A DNA stretch of 64,000 nt from Raphanus sativus (lineage: Eukaryota; Streptophyta; Magnoliopsida; Brassicales; Brassicaceae), in the NCBI RefSeq assembly GCF_000801105.2, contig NC_079516.1, forward strand, positions 31,330,790-31,394,789. The letters are read 5' to 3'. A program made the position numbers and the translations under genes. This document shows, one piece after another, positions 1-9,675 of the stretch. Below the pieces are notes generated by a model that did not search any database, was not told the DNA's origin, and was given only the letters and a program-made list of their open reading frames with translations. How positions within the stretch are numbered: the stretch's first letter is position 1; every line of letters begins with the position of its first letter.

Positions 1-450
1 AAATCTCAAATTTATAAGACCTTATAAATTTATCGATAAAGAACATAGTGCTAACATTTTTGTTTATAAGAGTTTTCAGTTATTTTACAAGGTAGTATGT
101 AGTACTCATGATTTGCTTATTGTTGGAAGTAGTAATTCCTTAGAATTTACATCTATGAGACCTTAATTATAAAACAATTGTGTATATGGAGGATCATTAT
201 CACATATAATTTTATCCCACAATATAGCTGTGTATATAAAGATTGACTATCACCATTATGCTTTTTTATGTTTCAGAAAAAAATACAAATATGACAATTG
301 ATTGTGTCAAACAAGATTCATTAAAGTAACCACATATCTGATCAAACTTCAAGAGAATGGAGGATGTCCTCACCTATGTGTAATCATATGCTTAAACAGT
401 TGATGGATTCTTTGAAACAAGACTTTGCTTGTTTGTTATTTTCAAAGACT

Positions 451-646
451 GTTGTTACTGATTCTTCTGTTAAAAGTGATATGTGATTGGTCGGAAGAAG
501 AAACTTGGAGGTGCTCGTAATGCTCTCAATGACATCACAAAAAAGTCTGGGTCATTCCAAAGTTTCTTCCAAGAACAAGCAAATCATTTCTTCTGGTTCT
601 GCAAAATGCGAAACCAACATAGCTGGGGAGATGTTCTTGTGAACTT
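451..646 (+). pseudogene. PATRONUS/PANS1-like gene fragment
   Basis: Three reading-frame pieces in order resemble the N-terminal half of the Brassicaceae cell-cycle regulator PATRONUS1, a securin-like protein that protects centromeric cohesion. They are VTDSSVKSDM (about 453-483), then LVGRKKKLGGARNALND plus ITKKSG (about 485-550), then SSKNKQIISSGSAK followed by NIAGE (about 560-635). The frame changes between pieces and there is an in-frame stop, so it cannot make the native protein. The match is from memory of the Arabidopsis protein. A 146-residue open frame (483-923) runs through the middle piece but leaves the homologous frame after ITKKSG. Confidence 0.68.
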
Positions 647-671
647 GTGCTTAAAGCTTGTTATTTTGCAG

Positions 672-923
672 ATTCTTCCAATTGAAGTTAAGTATTTCTC
701 TGTGTTTATACATCATGCCTTTGATCAGATCCTCCTTGATGTGGAAGCACAACAAAAAGGTGGTGACATGGCTCTTTCACCAAATATGCTAGAAAGAAGC
801 AAAGCGATGAAACATATGTTCACTTTTACCTTGAGATCAACTAGAAAGGATATTGCCACAGGAAATCCTTTTTGGCCGATGAAGCTACATCAATCGCTAT
901 CTGGTGTATGCTGCAATTTATAA
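672..923 (+). pseudogene. Unrecognised exon-like fragment in the Pack-MULE
   Basis: An open stretch begins just after a splice-acceptor-like ttattttgcag and stays open for about 84 codons to a stop at 921-923. The peptide includes PIEVKYFSVFIHHAFDQ and later LSPNMLERSKAMKHMFTF, which read like real protein rather than random AT-rich translation. I do not recognise the family. It is probably another captured exon fused to the PANS1-like piece; the join leaves a single open frame from 483 to 923 that could make a chimeric peptide if transcribed. Confidence 0.35.
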
Positions 924-2275
924 ATATTTATAAACTCTTATTAATGGATACATTTAATAAGAGTTTATAAATAATACACAAAAGAGGTTCATATAAGAGG
1001 TTCTTCCAGTTTTTATTAGGAATGATCTCCAAGTGGCCTCCTTTATGAGCAAACATAAAGAAAGCGGATGACTTCTTCATTTTTGTGTAACAATTTTTGA
1101 GGTTAATTCTTTGGTCATGCTTTATTTATAAGGCTTTGTTATTTACTTTGACACAGTCACTAGTTTTGTGTTTTTATATTGCAAAAATATATGTACCAAC
1201 TCTCTTTAATTGTGCGAAACAATTTTGTCTATAACAGTGCCCTTTAGGTATTTTTCATAAGGACATAAAAAATATTGTATAGAGATTATTGATTTCATTT
1301 TTAATGGTACAAATGGAAATGCATATATTACAATTAGTTATGTCAAGTTCATAAAACTTTGATACACAAGATTAAATTCATAAAACTAAAGAACACGTGC
1401 AGGCTTTGTAAGGAGATGATGATATATGGCAGATTCTGAGGCACATGCGGATAACAAGCAAGTCTCCACCGCTTCAGATATTTTACATACCCTTATAAAT
1501 TGTTTTATAATCCTTTATAATGGTGTATAAACTTTACAAATTATTTTTATAAACCCTTCTAAATTATTTACATACCCTTATAAACCTTTATAAATTATTA
1601 TACAAACCATTATAAATTGTTTTATAAGGATTTCTAAATGGTTATAGAATCTTTTAGTTGATTTATAAACCTATACAACTAATTTATTAAGGTTTCTAAG
1701 TTAATGTATAAAAACCTTATAAATTGATTCATAAGGGTTTATAAAATGAGAATCGTTATTACTTTTACTCCAATAGTTTTTTAGTAAGAAAAAAATAGTT
1801 TATAAGGTTTTATAAAACATTTTCTAACTTAAAAAGTCATTTATAAATTTTTGTATAAATATTTTACGTGAAAATTCTAAGAATTTATAAATATTTCTAT
1901 AAGAGGTTATACATTAATTATAAATATTAATCAGTTAGTTGTAAGAACATCTTAAAGCTTATGATTTTATCTATCCACTCATGATAATAAACAATTATAA
2001 ATTATTTATAAACAATTATAATGCTTCTGCCAATCTCCCTCCCTCTTTTTTTTGCTGTATATGTATTGTGTAACTATCTATAAACGAGTTTGATTTCAAG
2101 TAAACAATAGCTTGAAACTGCACATATGATCTCTTGGGTAATTTAAATTTAAAAGAAACAATTAAATGATTTATAAAACCTTATAAGTCATTTATCCGGA
2201 TTCATAAACCAATTTCTAAGAGTTTATAACTTATTTTATAAAGATTTATAAATAAGCTATATAAATTATAAAGAC
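924..2275. repeat. AT-rich filler dense in TTTATAAA-type motifs
   Basis: This stretch is built from many short variants of ttataaacccttataaa and tttataaggtttataa, giving dozens of TTATAAA/TTTATAA occurrences. The same motif recurs at 1-60, 3178-3200 and 3340-3420, so it is spread through the Pack-MULE and not limited to one satellite block. No convincing gene is seen; a short piece around 1390-1480 (GC-richer, containing atggcagattctgaggca) may be one more captured fragment. Confidence 0.55.
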
Positions 2276-2866
2276 TTATAAATTATTGAAACAACTATCA
2301 TCCAGGTGAAGTTTCAGAGACTCTATTACAACACCACGTGGAGCGTTTGCTTCTTTGCTATCCCCAAGGCATGGGTTCCAGCTATCAAATCTGGTTTTGG
2401 ATGAAGGTGAATCCTGAATACAAGAACTGGTTCTTGCTCTGCCGGAGAGTGTGATATACATTGAAGATATGCATCTCAAGATTTCTTCAGAGAACCTACT
2501 CGGGTTTTCCATGTCATCTACGATGTGAGATGAGCCTAGAGGATCTCCAAGAGTAGTATGATGAGCATAAACATATCTTTTATTCTTCTGCAAACATCAA
2601 ATCAGTTAAACAAATATGCTAAATGTTGAAGACCAATGTGTTCTACTTACTTTTGTAGAAAAGACTTTTAAGTTGGCTTGGAAATTCCAAGGACATGAAC
2701 GTTCAGACACGGGAGATGCTTGATAATTGTAGCTGAGCACACCAGTAAGGTCTGATTGTGAGACGAAGCTTGTTTCAGCATGTGGAGAGAATGAAGTAAC
2801 TTGTTCATCAACAGATGTCATGTAAAGAGAGAGAAGATATAATGTTCTATACGCCATTTGTTTAAG
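2276..2866 (-). pseudogene. DUF547/MIP1-type gene fragment with retained intron
   Basis: Two minus-strand exon pieces are joined by a 63-nt intron (2588-2650) with a GTAAG donor and TTTGCAG acceptor, phase 0. The first (2651-2866) ends ...NLKVFSTK and the second starts KNKRYVYAHHTTLGDP. The second exon contains PSRFSEEILRCISSMYITL and FDSWNPCLGDSKE, the pattern I associate with the segment before the DUF547 domain in leucine-zipper MIP1-type plant proteins. The DUF547 domain itself is absent. It is fused upstream, on the same strand, to a PPR fragment. Family assignment is tentative; the intron signals are direct observation. Confidence 0.55.
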
Positions 2867-3104
2867 CCATTTGTCACATTTTAAGCCATTTTTAACATAC
2901 CCAGCAATCATCGAAGTCCAGAAAACCACATTCCTAAGGGCAATACCATCAAACACTCTACAACAACTCTCGATCTCTCCACACTTAGCATACATATCTA
3001 CAAGACCTGTCAACACAATATTATCAAAGCATGGCGCCTTAACGATGTCGCAGTGTATCTTCTTCCCGTTATCTAAGTCATGCATCTCAGTACATGCTTT
3101 AGAA
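2867..3104 (-). pseudogene. PPR (PLS-type) gene fragment
   Basis: The minus strand reads SKACTEMHDLDNGKKIHCDI, VLTGLVDMYAKCGEIESC and then RNVVFWTSMIAGYVKNG. These are hallmark pentatricopeptide-repeat signatures (LVDMYAKCG, SMIAGYVKNG) of PLS-type organelle RNA-binding proteins. Only about 1.5 repeats are present against ten or more in a normal PPR protein. Upstream is an acceptor-like ccatag. The PPR frame runs straight into the DUF547-like fragment without a stop, making a chimeric 159-codon open frame (2606-3085). It is a captured fragment, not a functional PPR gene. Confidence 0.8.
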
Positions 3105-3117
3105 GCTATGGAGAAAA

Positions 3118-3595
3118 CAATGTCATCGTAATATCATTAAGCATTAAGTTGTACTATCGACAATATCATAAAACCAAGATTTATAAGAGGTTATAATTCA
3201 TTGAAATGCAATGTTCACTATCCGAAAATCTTTCTCCTAACCAGAACTATTCAAACGACAAGTCTAAATCAAATCAACCTTATTTGTTTTTTTTGGATAA
3301 CAGAGGAACTAAAATTCTAATATTACTTGAACCCAGATTTATAAAGGTTTATAATTTTTCGAAAGCTCAATGTTTACTATTGAAACTCTTTCCCTTAGAT
3401 CGACATGTTATAAACCAACTTTTTATGATTTTTTTTTATATCAGAAGGAACAAATTCAAAAAAATTACTTGAATCAAACAAAAAGTATACAAATTAGAAA
3501 CATACCAGTGTCAATCGTGGTGAGGAGCCAACATATTTGAGATTTTAATCGTGATTCTCGTAATATCTTGTCGTCGGCTGAGAGAGAGAGAGTGA
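3118..3595. other. Non-coding stretch of the Pack-MULE with a splice-donor-like site
   Basis: AT-rich sequence repeating the TTTATAA motif. On the minus strand a donor-like cactg|gtatgt lies near 3507, so the interval down to 3105 could be the first intron of a chimeric minus-strand transcript starting near the right terminal repeat. No protein-coding potential is recognised. Confidence 0.3.
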
Positions 3596-3735
3596 TGATG
3601 GATCTCGACGGAGACGGCGGATTACGGAGACGATGGATCTCGACGGAGACGACGGATTACGGAGACGATGGATCTCGACGGAGACGACGGATGACGGAGA
3701 CGGCGGATCTCAACAGAAACGACGATGGATCTCTG
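3596..3735. repeat. 35-bp tandem repeat (GATGGATCTCGACGGAGACG type)
   Basis: The word gatctcgacggagacg recurs at 3601, 3636 and 3671, with a degenerate copy (gatctcaacagaaacg) at 3706, an exact 35-bp period. It is GC-rich in contrast to its surroundings and lies just inside the MULE right terminus, where it would sit in a first exon of a minus-strand transcript. Confidence 0.85.
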
Positions 3736-3829
3736 TAACTCTTCTGTCACCGACTGCTTGAGAGAGACGACTTCATCAGAGAGAGGCGACGGAGAAGAGA
3801 TGATGGATCTCCACGGGGAGAGAGAGATA

Positions 3830-3947
3830 AGGTAGGGTTAGTTTTGTCTTTTACACATTAATGAAAAGTGTATTTGTGAAAATGTCCTTCTATTGATGAT
3901 ATTGTTGAATTGTGGTACTACACAAAGTGTAGTTATGAAATTTCCCC
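3830..3947 (-). repeat. MULE right terminal region
   Basis: Read inward on the minus strand this begins GGGGAAATTTCATAACTACA and continues through ggacattttcacaaatac, a composition common in Brassicaceae MULE terminal repeats. The partner terminus is outside the window, so the inverted repeat cannot be confirmed here. Confidence 0.5.
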
Positions 3948-5402
3948 AATATTTTAAAGAAAATTACTATCAAATAATCATTTGCAACTATGTTTTGTTT
4001 AGGATTTTAAAATGGAAAATTACAATTAGATATACTTACGATTACTTCTTTAACAAAATTTGTTTTTGTTATTATCTTAATATATATTTTTAGTTCTAGT
4101 ATAGATTAACACATGTCGCAATCTTAAAAATTTAATAGTGGTTAGTTTAAACATGAAAAGTGATAGTATTTTTTTTTTGTCGGCAAAAAGTGATAGTATA
4201 AATGTAGTATTTTTGAAACTGTAAACCTTACATGCTGATGGTTCATTGCTCCATAAAATATCTTAGATCAACAACGTGAATATTTGATAGTTTTTAGTAT
4301 TGTGTTAGTAACATGTATTAGAAAAAACATGTTCAAAATAAATGAAATCTATGAAAGAAAAGAAGATAGAGAAAAAAATATAATTTAGTAAATGAAATTA
4401 CTCTAAGAAAATTCGGAATAAAAATGTGTATTAGAAAAACTAGAATAAGTAGAAAAATAATATTTTATTTTATAAAATATAATTTATTATTAAATAAACT
4501 ATTTCTAAAAATTTTCATTTTCAAAATTTGTTTATTTTCAATATCACTAACATTAGCATTTAATTAAAAGGAAATTTAGCATTTAATATATTTTTATAGT
4601 TGCTTTTTTATTTCTTTCATAGTTATCTTAACGTTTTATTGACTTTTACTTTTTAAATCGTTTTTATATATGTAAATAATTTTTTTTGGGTTATAAACTT
4701 CTTAAAAATGTTTTCTGTTTAGTTGATCCAATGTTACATAATCTTTGTTGTTATTCTAATTTTAGTATTCATTGTCTGTTTGTTTTGGTATCTATACGAA
4801 AACAATAAATAATATTTTTTGTAGTTAAACACCATATCAATATTTCAGATAACTAAATTAAGTTACTCAAGAAGATGAAACTACTATAGGTTGAAAAAAT
4901 ATCAATAATGATTGAAATTATATCAATAACAATCCCTCTATGTGGCTTATTCTTCATGGATATGTCTCTGAAATTTGTCTCCTCCTTTCCTATTTATTTT
5001 GCTTTATTGGATTGTGGAGTTCCTAATTGGCTCAAAAGTAATATTCTAACATACCAACTTAGCTTGTAAACTATTAAAAGTATCAAATTTGAAATTTGTA
5101 TATTGAGATTAAAGAAAGAAAAAAAAGAACTCAAAAAGAACTCTTTCAATACACAAGCCATTAATTCAATTCACTCAGATTTGTTTTAAAATTTAGTTAT
5201 GGCAACACAAAATTTCTTATTATTTGCTTTTATATATACTAGTAAGAACACAAGAAAAATGTTTTAATTTCAATTGAAAATTATGGAGTAACAACTCCTA
5301 CACACTTAGAAGTACAAATAAGAAATTAAACGCAAAAGTGGGTTTGTCCTCAAAGTTAAGAACATAAAACCACTATTTATTATTTGGAGAAAAGAGATAG
5401 AA
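3948..5402. other. AT-rich intergenic stretch
   Basis: No gene, RNA or complete transposon recognised. It contains one dispersed repeat copy (4784-4925), poly-T runs and short AT-rich open frames that look random. Confidence 0.6.
4784..4925 (+). repeat. Dispersed repeat, copy 1 (empty site of the hAT insertion)
   Basis: About 140 bp from ttttggtatctatacgaaaa to atgattgaaattata is closely repeated at 10671-10801 plus 11579-11590. Copy 1 reads straight through attgaaattata, whereas copy 2 is interrupted there by a hAT-type element. It therefore shows the pre-insertion state. Confidence 0.8.
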
Positions 5403-5428
5403 ATGTGGGCTTCTCCTCCTCATCAACA

Positions 5429-5557
5429 TCATCCACCACCACCACCACCTCCACCACCTCCTCCTCCGCCACCTCCACCTCCACCTCCACCTCCACCACC
5501 TCCTCCTCCACCACCGCCACCACCACCACCTCCTCCTCCTCCTCCTCTTGCTGCCAT
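5429..5557 (-). CDS. Small glycine-rich ORF (MAAR followed by a glycine run)
   Basis: The minus strand has ATG GCA GCA AGA followed by 38 consecutive glycine codons and TGA, 42 residues. In favour of a real transcription unit is a clean TATA box (CTATATAAG) 78 bp upstream followed by a C/T-rich leader. Against it, the run is a (GGN)n microsatellite whose length and frame could slip, and the opposite strand is also open (5403-5573, 56 residues, mostly proline). One frame over, the sequence past the run stays open for about 20 codons, so the true product may be longer or the locus may be decayed. The Copia insertion starts about 110-120 bp upstream of the TATA box. Confidence 0.4.
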   Translation of the reverse strand: MAARGGGGGGGGGGGGGGGGGGGGGGGGGGGGGGGGGGGGGG

Positions 5558-5634
5558 TGATAGTGTATCTTAATGAAACTTCTTTATGTTTTGAATATTT
5601 TGAGTGTGAGAAATGAAAGAATGTAAACCTCCTT

Positions 5635-5643
5635 CTTATATAG
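5635..5643 (-). promoter_or_regulatory. TATA box of the glycine-rich ORF
   Basis: CTATATAAG on the minus strand, 78 bp before the ATG. A W-box-like TTGACC (minus strand, near 5680) lies just upstream. Confidence 0.5.
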
Positions 5644-5753
5644 ACTTTTCATTAGAAAGGTTTCACTTTGAAACCTTGGTCAATGGTACGAAGGGTTACC
5701 GTGTATTATTGTTATAAAATGCTTACATCACAAGAATGATGTAATCATTATTC

Positions 5754-5829
5754 ATTACTATATAATTTTTTATCGCTTTGTAAAAGGGCAAACTAATCTC
5801 AATTTTTTCTTGTCATCTTTAAAATAGAG
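5754..5829 (+). repeat. ~70-bp direct repeat at the truncated end of the Copia insertion
   Basis: Begins attactatataatttttta and runs through gggcaaactaatctcaa to tcatctttaa. The same sequence occurs at 8802-8877, directly outside the intact LTR end. Only about 4 bp (atta) differ near the inner edge. Confidence 0.9.
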
Positions 5830-8576
5830 ATAGGTGATTTTGTGGTGGTGGTGGCAACGAGAGTGAGCTTTTTAGTGGGTTTGATGATGTTGTTTTTGGC
5901 TCGGGTTCTCATAGGATGAATATTTGGGTTTTCTGGTTCTTGGTTTATGGGTTCTGGTGAAACAGTGGCTGGTGGTATCAGAAGATCAGGGGAAGCAGAG
6001 GGTGATGGAGACGGAGATGGTGAAACAGAGGGTATTGGTTGCGGCTGTAACGTTTGTGTCGTATCCTGAGATGTGTCGGCTGAATTAACTCCATCACTCA
6101 TATGTGGACTCTGTGCCGAAGAAGCAGAGTCTGTTACTGCAGTCGGAGACGTTGCAGGTAGGTGAGGATCCTGGCCCGGGGGAGGCACTAACGGCGGTTG
6201 TACGAGTGGCGACTGTCCGGTTGGGATTAAGGTTGGGGGATCAAAAGATGGCTGAGCTTGGGCTTCTTGAGGTTTGGGAGATCGCAGAGGAGTGGCGAAA
6301 GGGAAGCTTGTCTCGAGAAAAGTCACGTGTCTGGAGACATAAATGCGACCACTCTGACGATCCAAGCAAAGATACGCGCTCTGAGTGAGGGAGTATCCAA
6401 TGAACACACACGACATCGAACGTGAATCCAACTTGTGTTGCGCGTAAGGTCTGAGCCAAGGGAAGCACTCAGAGCCAAAAACTCGGAGTTTCAAATAGTT
6501 TGGTGATTTCTTGAATAACTTGGCATAAGGGGACTGTTGGTTCAAGACTGAAGAAGGCTGGCGGTTTATCAGGTACACAGCAACAGCAAAGGCGTAAGTC
6601 CAGTAACTCGTAGGGATGAAGGCTTGATGGAGAAGTGTGAGCCCTGTTTCGACAATATGTCGGTGTTTCCGCTCGGCAATCCCATTATGTTCTGGTGTAT
6701 GAGGAGGAGAGGTGTAGTGGGAGATGCCAGATTGAGAAAGATCATGTCGCAGAGCCACAAATTCACCGCCATTATCAGAGTATAAGTTCCGGATTTGATA
6801 GCCAAAATGCTTCTCAACAAGTCGCTTGTACTGAAGAAATGTAGCTCGCACTTCAGATTTTCGTTTTAATGGATAAAGCCATGTGTAACGGGTGAAATGA
6901 TCAACAAAAATAAGGTAGTATTTGTAGTGATCAACAGAAAGAATAGGAGAAGTCCACACATCAGTGTAAACATATTGTAAAGGATGAGAGGATGTGATTG
7001 TGTTTGAGTAAAAAGGAAGCTTATGGCTTTTATTAATAAGACAATGAGAACAGGGTAAAAGTTTTTGAGAAGAATCAGAAAGCGGTAAAGCAAATTGCGA
7101 GACAACATTTTGTAAAGTAGAAGAAGAAGGATGTCCCAATCTTGAGTGCCAAGAGGACAGAGACGTTTTTGGTGTGGGTGAGGCAAAGAGGGAAATGGTA
7201 TTTTGGGATGTGACTGGCCACTCGTACAACTCGTCTTTAGTTTTGCCTTGGAGTAATCGGACCCCCGTGCTGAGATCCTTCACCTGAAAATGAGCAGGAA
7301 AGAATTCAACCGACACATTGTTAGAATTACACAAACGAAACACAGAGATAAGATTTTTCTGTAGGTTTGGAATATAAAGGATATTGTGTAAGGCATAAGA
7401 ACGAGTTGGAGTTTTAAGGGAGGTGAAACCAGTATGCGAGATGGGAAGGCTCGAACCATCGGCTATAGTGACCTCCTCGCCACCAGTGTAAGGATGATGC
7501 AGAGAGAGATTGTTCAAGTCGGTGGTGAGATGGTGGGTTGCGCCACTGTCAAGAATCCAATTGTTTGGATTGTAGGACTGCGCCATAGCCATATTGACAT
7601 GCGGGTGCCATGAGGTTGGCGATGGAGAGCTCGGAGGCGGAGCATAACCAGCGTTCGGATGCGGAGCATAGGCAGAGCTCTGGAGTTGCGAGCAGCGTCT
7701 CGCACTGTGACCATGAGTGCCGCACAATTGGCATCGTCCTTGGTACCCGCGGGGCTGTTGACTAGGACGAGAAGAGAACTGCTGCTGTTGTTGCTGCCAG
7801 GTTTGATGTCCTCTGTTGTTGTTGCGGTGCTGGCCTTGCTGAGAGTTGCGATTTGTGTTCTGAGAAGAGCCACGGTACTGAACAGCATTCGCAGTAATGG
7901 GTAGAGCCGGAGCAGTCACGGTCTGAGACTGTAACTTAACTTCATGATTAAGCAACTTTTCATGGACTTCAGTGAGGGAGGGAGGCGAATCACGTCCCTG
8001 TATCTGGTCCACAATCGACTTGTAGTCATCTGGTAAACCTTCAAGGACGAACTCAAGCTGGTCCTCAATGTCAAAGGGCTTGCCAAGTAGTGAGAGCTGA
8101 TCGAATCGAGTCGTAAAACCTTGGATGTAGGAATCGATTGTCATGGTTCCTTTCTTCCAAGTTTTGACTTGTTGACGCAGCTGTTGGACATGACCTCTGC
8201 TAGGCTTCGCATAGGTTGCAGATAAGGTTTCCCAAATCTGAGCAGAAGTAGTCGTGGTGGAGAGAATCGGTTGGATTGAAACCGTGATCGCACCAAGCAA
8301 AGAGCTGTATACCAGCTTATCTTGTCGCGCCCACAACGTGTAGGCTGGGTTTGGGGTAGAGACACCATCGGTGGTTGTCATCACAGGTGGTGCTACGGAT
8401 TCGCCGGTGATATATCCGGCTAGAGCATAACCGTCGAGAAGAGCATGGACTTGACGGCTCCACATGAGGAAGTTGGAGGCCGTGAGCTTCGTGACATTCG
8501 TCATGTTGACGTTAAGGAGATTCGGGGATCCGGGAACAACAATGGTCTCATGAGAAGGAGTTGATGAGACAGACAT
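5799..8576 (-). CDS. Truncated Copia Gag-protease-integrase polyprotein
   Basis: Open for 925 codons. Order: Gag N-terminal region (TASNFLMWSRQVHALLDGYA, about residue 35), CCHC zinc knuckle CQLCGTHGHSARRC (about 282), aspartic protease ILDSGATHH (about 342), GAG-pre-integrase HxxxxH/CxxC region (about 475-515), and an integrase core with TDVW, YSDNGGEF and PEHNGIAERKHR giving the D-D-E triad (about 539-640). The Ala/Pro/Ser-rich linker ends with HPMRTRAKNNIIKP, which normally precedes reverse transcriptase. The last ~9 residues and the stop come from duplicated flanking DNA. The ORF is intact, so integrase and Gag could be made, but the element cannot reverse-transcribe itself. Confidence 0.88.
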   Translation of the reverse strand: MSVSSTPSHETIVVPGSPNLLNVNMTNVTKLTASNFLMWSRQVHALLDGYALAGYITGESVAPPVMTTTDGVSTPNPAYTLWARQDKLVYSSLLGAITVSIQPILSTTTTSAQIWETLSATYAKPSRGHVQQLRQQVKTWKKGTMTIDSYIQGFTTRFDQLSLLGKPFDIEDQLEFVLEGLPDDYKSIVDQIQGRDSPPSLTEVHEKLLNHEVKLQSQTVTAPALPITANAVQYRGSSQNTNRNSQQGQHRNNNRGHQTWQQQQQQFSSRPSQQPRGYQGRCQLCGTHGHSARRCSQLQSSAYAPHPNAGYAPPPSSPSPTSWHPHVNMAMAQSYNPNNWILDSGATHHLTTDLNNLSLHHPYTGGEEVTIADGSSLPISHTGFTSLKTPTRSYALHNILYIPNLQKNLISVFRLCNSNNVSVEFFPAHFQVKDLSTGVRLLQGKTKDELYEWPVTSQNTISLFASPTPKTSLSSWHSRLGHPSSSTLQNVVSQFALPLSDSSQKLLPCSHCLINKSHKLPFYSNTITSSHPLQYVYTDVWTSPILSVDHYKYYLIFVDHFTRYTWLYPLKRKSEVRATFLQYKRLVEKHFGYQIRNLYSDNGGEFVALRHDLSQSGISHYTSPPHTPEHNGIAERKHRHIVETGLTLLHQAFIPTSYWTYAFAVAVYLINRQPSSVLNQQSPYAKLFKKSPNYLKLRVFGSECFPWLRPYAQHKLDSRSMSCVFIGYSLTQSAYLCLDRQSGRIYVSRHVTFLETSFPFATPLRSPKPQEAQAQPSFDPPTLIPTGQSPLVQPPLVPPPGQDPHLPATSPTAVTDSASSAQSPHMSDGVNSADTSQDTTQTLQPQPIPSVSPSPSPSPSASPDLLIPPATVSPEPINQEPENPNIHPMRTRAKNNIIKPTKKLTLVATTTTKSPISILKMTRKN

Positions 8577-8667
8577 CTTCGATCTCTTGTAGAAGAAAAG
8601 AGATGAGAGTTTTGAAAAATTTTGTGTTTGGCGGCTGTTTGATATTTTTAGGATCCCTAGGTATCAA

Positions 8668-8679
8668 GCTCTGATACCA
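8668..8679 (-). other. Copia primer-binding site (tRNA-iMet)
   Basis: TGGTATCAGAGC on the minus strand directly follows the LTR, the standard plant Copia PBS complementary to the initiator methionine tRNA. Confidence 0.9.
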
Positions 8680-8801
8680 TATAGAATTAGTGAGCTGAAT
8701 GACTTTATTAGAATAACAGAGTACGGTATTTATACAGTATACACAAGACTAATTAGGGATTCTATATTTACATAAACACCCTTATACATTAGTCTTCTAC
8801 A
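8680..8801 (-). repeat. Copia 5' LTR (122 bp)
   Basis: Minus strand runs from TGTAGAAGACTAATG to ...TTCTATA, a near-perfect short inverted repeat (canonical CA changed to TA), immediately before the PBS. A TATA-like sequence (TGTATAAATAC) lies within it. No second LTR exists. Confidence 0.8.
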
Positions 8802-8877
8802 ATTACTATATAATTTTTTATCGCTTTGTAAAAGGGCAAACTAATCTCAATTTTTTCTTGTCATCTTTAATTAAAAT
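8802..8877 (+). repeat. ~70-bp direct repeat at the LTR end of the Copia insertion
   Basis: Second copy of the 5754-5829 sequence. It starts at the base after the LTR terminus. Confidence 0.9.
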
Positions 8878-9660
8878 AGAATAACCAGCTTAAACTTGCC
8901 CAATAAAATACAAAGGAATGAAAATTTAAAGGTTCTATTCGAATATCAACCAAAGATAACAAAAAGATAAGTTCTAAGTTGTCCATTCGGCTAGAACACA
9001 AAAAAATTGACGGTTTTAGGCTGTCTAATCGGATACCATTCTAGATTTGTAAAATTTATCCTAATTGTCGTATGATTTAAAAACTTTTACTCCCAATCTC
9101 AAAACAATAGATCTCCATCTTCTCCTGTGCGGAAACGATGCTGAGGCGATACAAGGAACCTTGGATAAACCTTTATTTGCAACCCCGAGATACAATCACT
9201 ATGGCATCCAGTAATTTTAATCCAGATGTTAGAGCTCCTTAGAGAACCCCACGTGTAGTGTTTTTCTTTCACCCATTTACTCCTCTCCAATAACTCCTGA
9301 GAAGAATCGAAGAAACGGCAAAATTATTGCCGAAAATTGTCGATATCCATCGAACCTTAGAATATATGTATTCTTTTCAAATTGTTAGACTTCAGAAATT
9401 AAAACAAATGGTACATTGGTGGGAAAAATTTTCAAGAGGGAATCTTAAACTGCCACCAATATCACAAAACGATTCTTCGTAACTAATCTCATTTTACAAT
9501 TGAACTTATAAATTAATAAACTTAGTTATATTATCAACCATTGACCATCGAATAACACTTCCCATTACGAGTATTTCTGTAAATCGAATGAAGAAACTGA
9601 CTAGTAATTTCCATCAATATAAATTTAGTTTTGATTGATATGGTCAATCTCCCAATAATA
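8878..9660. other. Intergenic stretch
   Basis: No gene recognised. A GC-richer patch (9100-9290) has a 63-codon minus-strand open frame without recognisable similarity and a CACGTG G-box at 9251. Confidence 0.5.
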
Positions 9661-9675
9661 ATACATACATACGCA

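Larger units (their letters stand above)
1..3947. mobile_element. Pack-MULE, right-hand portion (left end outside the window)
   Basis: The right boundary reads, on the minus strand, GGGGAAATTTCATAACTACA, a typical plant Mutator-like (MULE) terminus; the candidate 9-bp flank is aatatttta (3948-3956). The interior holds unrelated cellular gene fragments (PANS1-like, PPR, probable DUF547/MIP1) separated by AT-rich filler, and one fragment keeps its intron, so capture was probably at DNA level. No transposase is visible. The left terminus and its TSD lie before base 1, so the outer extent is unproven. A Helitron could also carry several gene fragments, but the right end looks MULE-like and I see no CTRR hairpin end. 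Confidence 0.6.
5824..8801 (-). mobile_element. Truncated Ty1/Copia retrotransposon
   Basis: On the minus strand the order is a 122-bp LTR, an initiator-Met tRNA primer-binding site, Gag, protease and integrase. The element then stops before reverse transcriptase, RNase H and the 3' LTR, all of which are missing. The intact LTR terminus abuts one copy of a ~70-bp duplicated target and the broken end abuts the other, so the partial element was probably inserted as such rather than trimmed later. Confidence 0.85.

Noticed and set aside
5403..5573. Proline-rich 56-residue ORF on the plus strand as an extensin-like gene
   Set aside because: It is the complement of a GGN run; the TATA box and leader support the minus strand instead, and there is no signal peptide.
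6104..7904. Plus- and minus-strand ORFs overlapping the Copia polyprotein
   Set aside because: Shadow frames of a real coding region, with no domain signatures.
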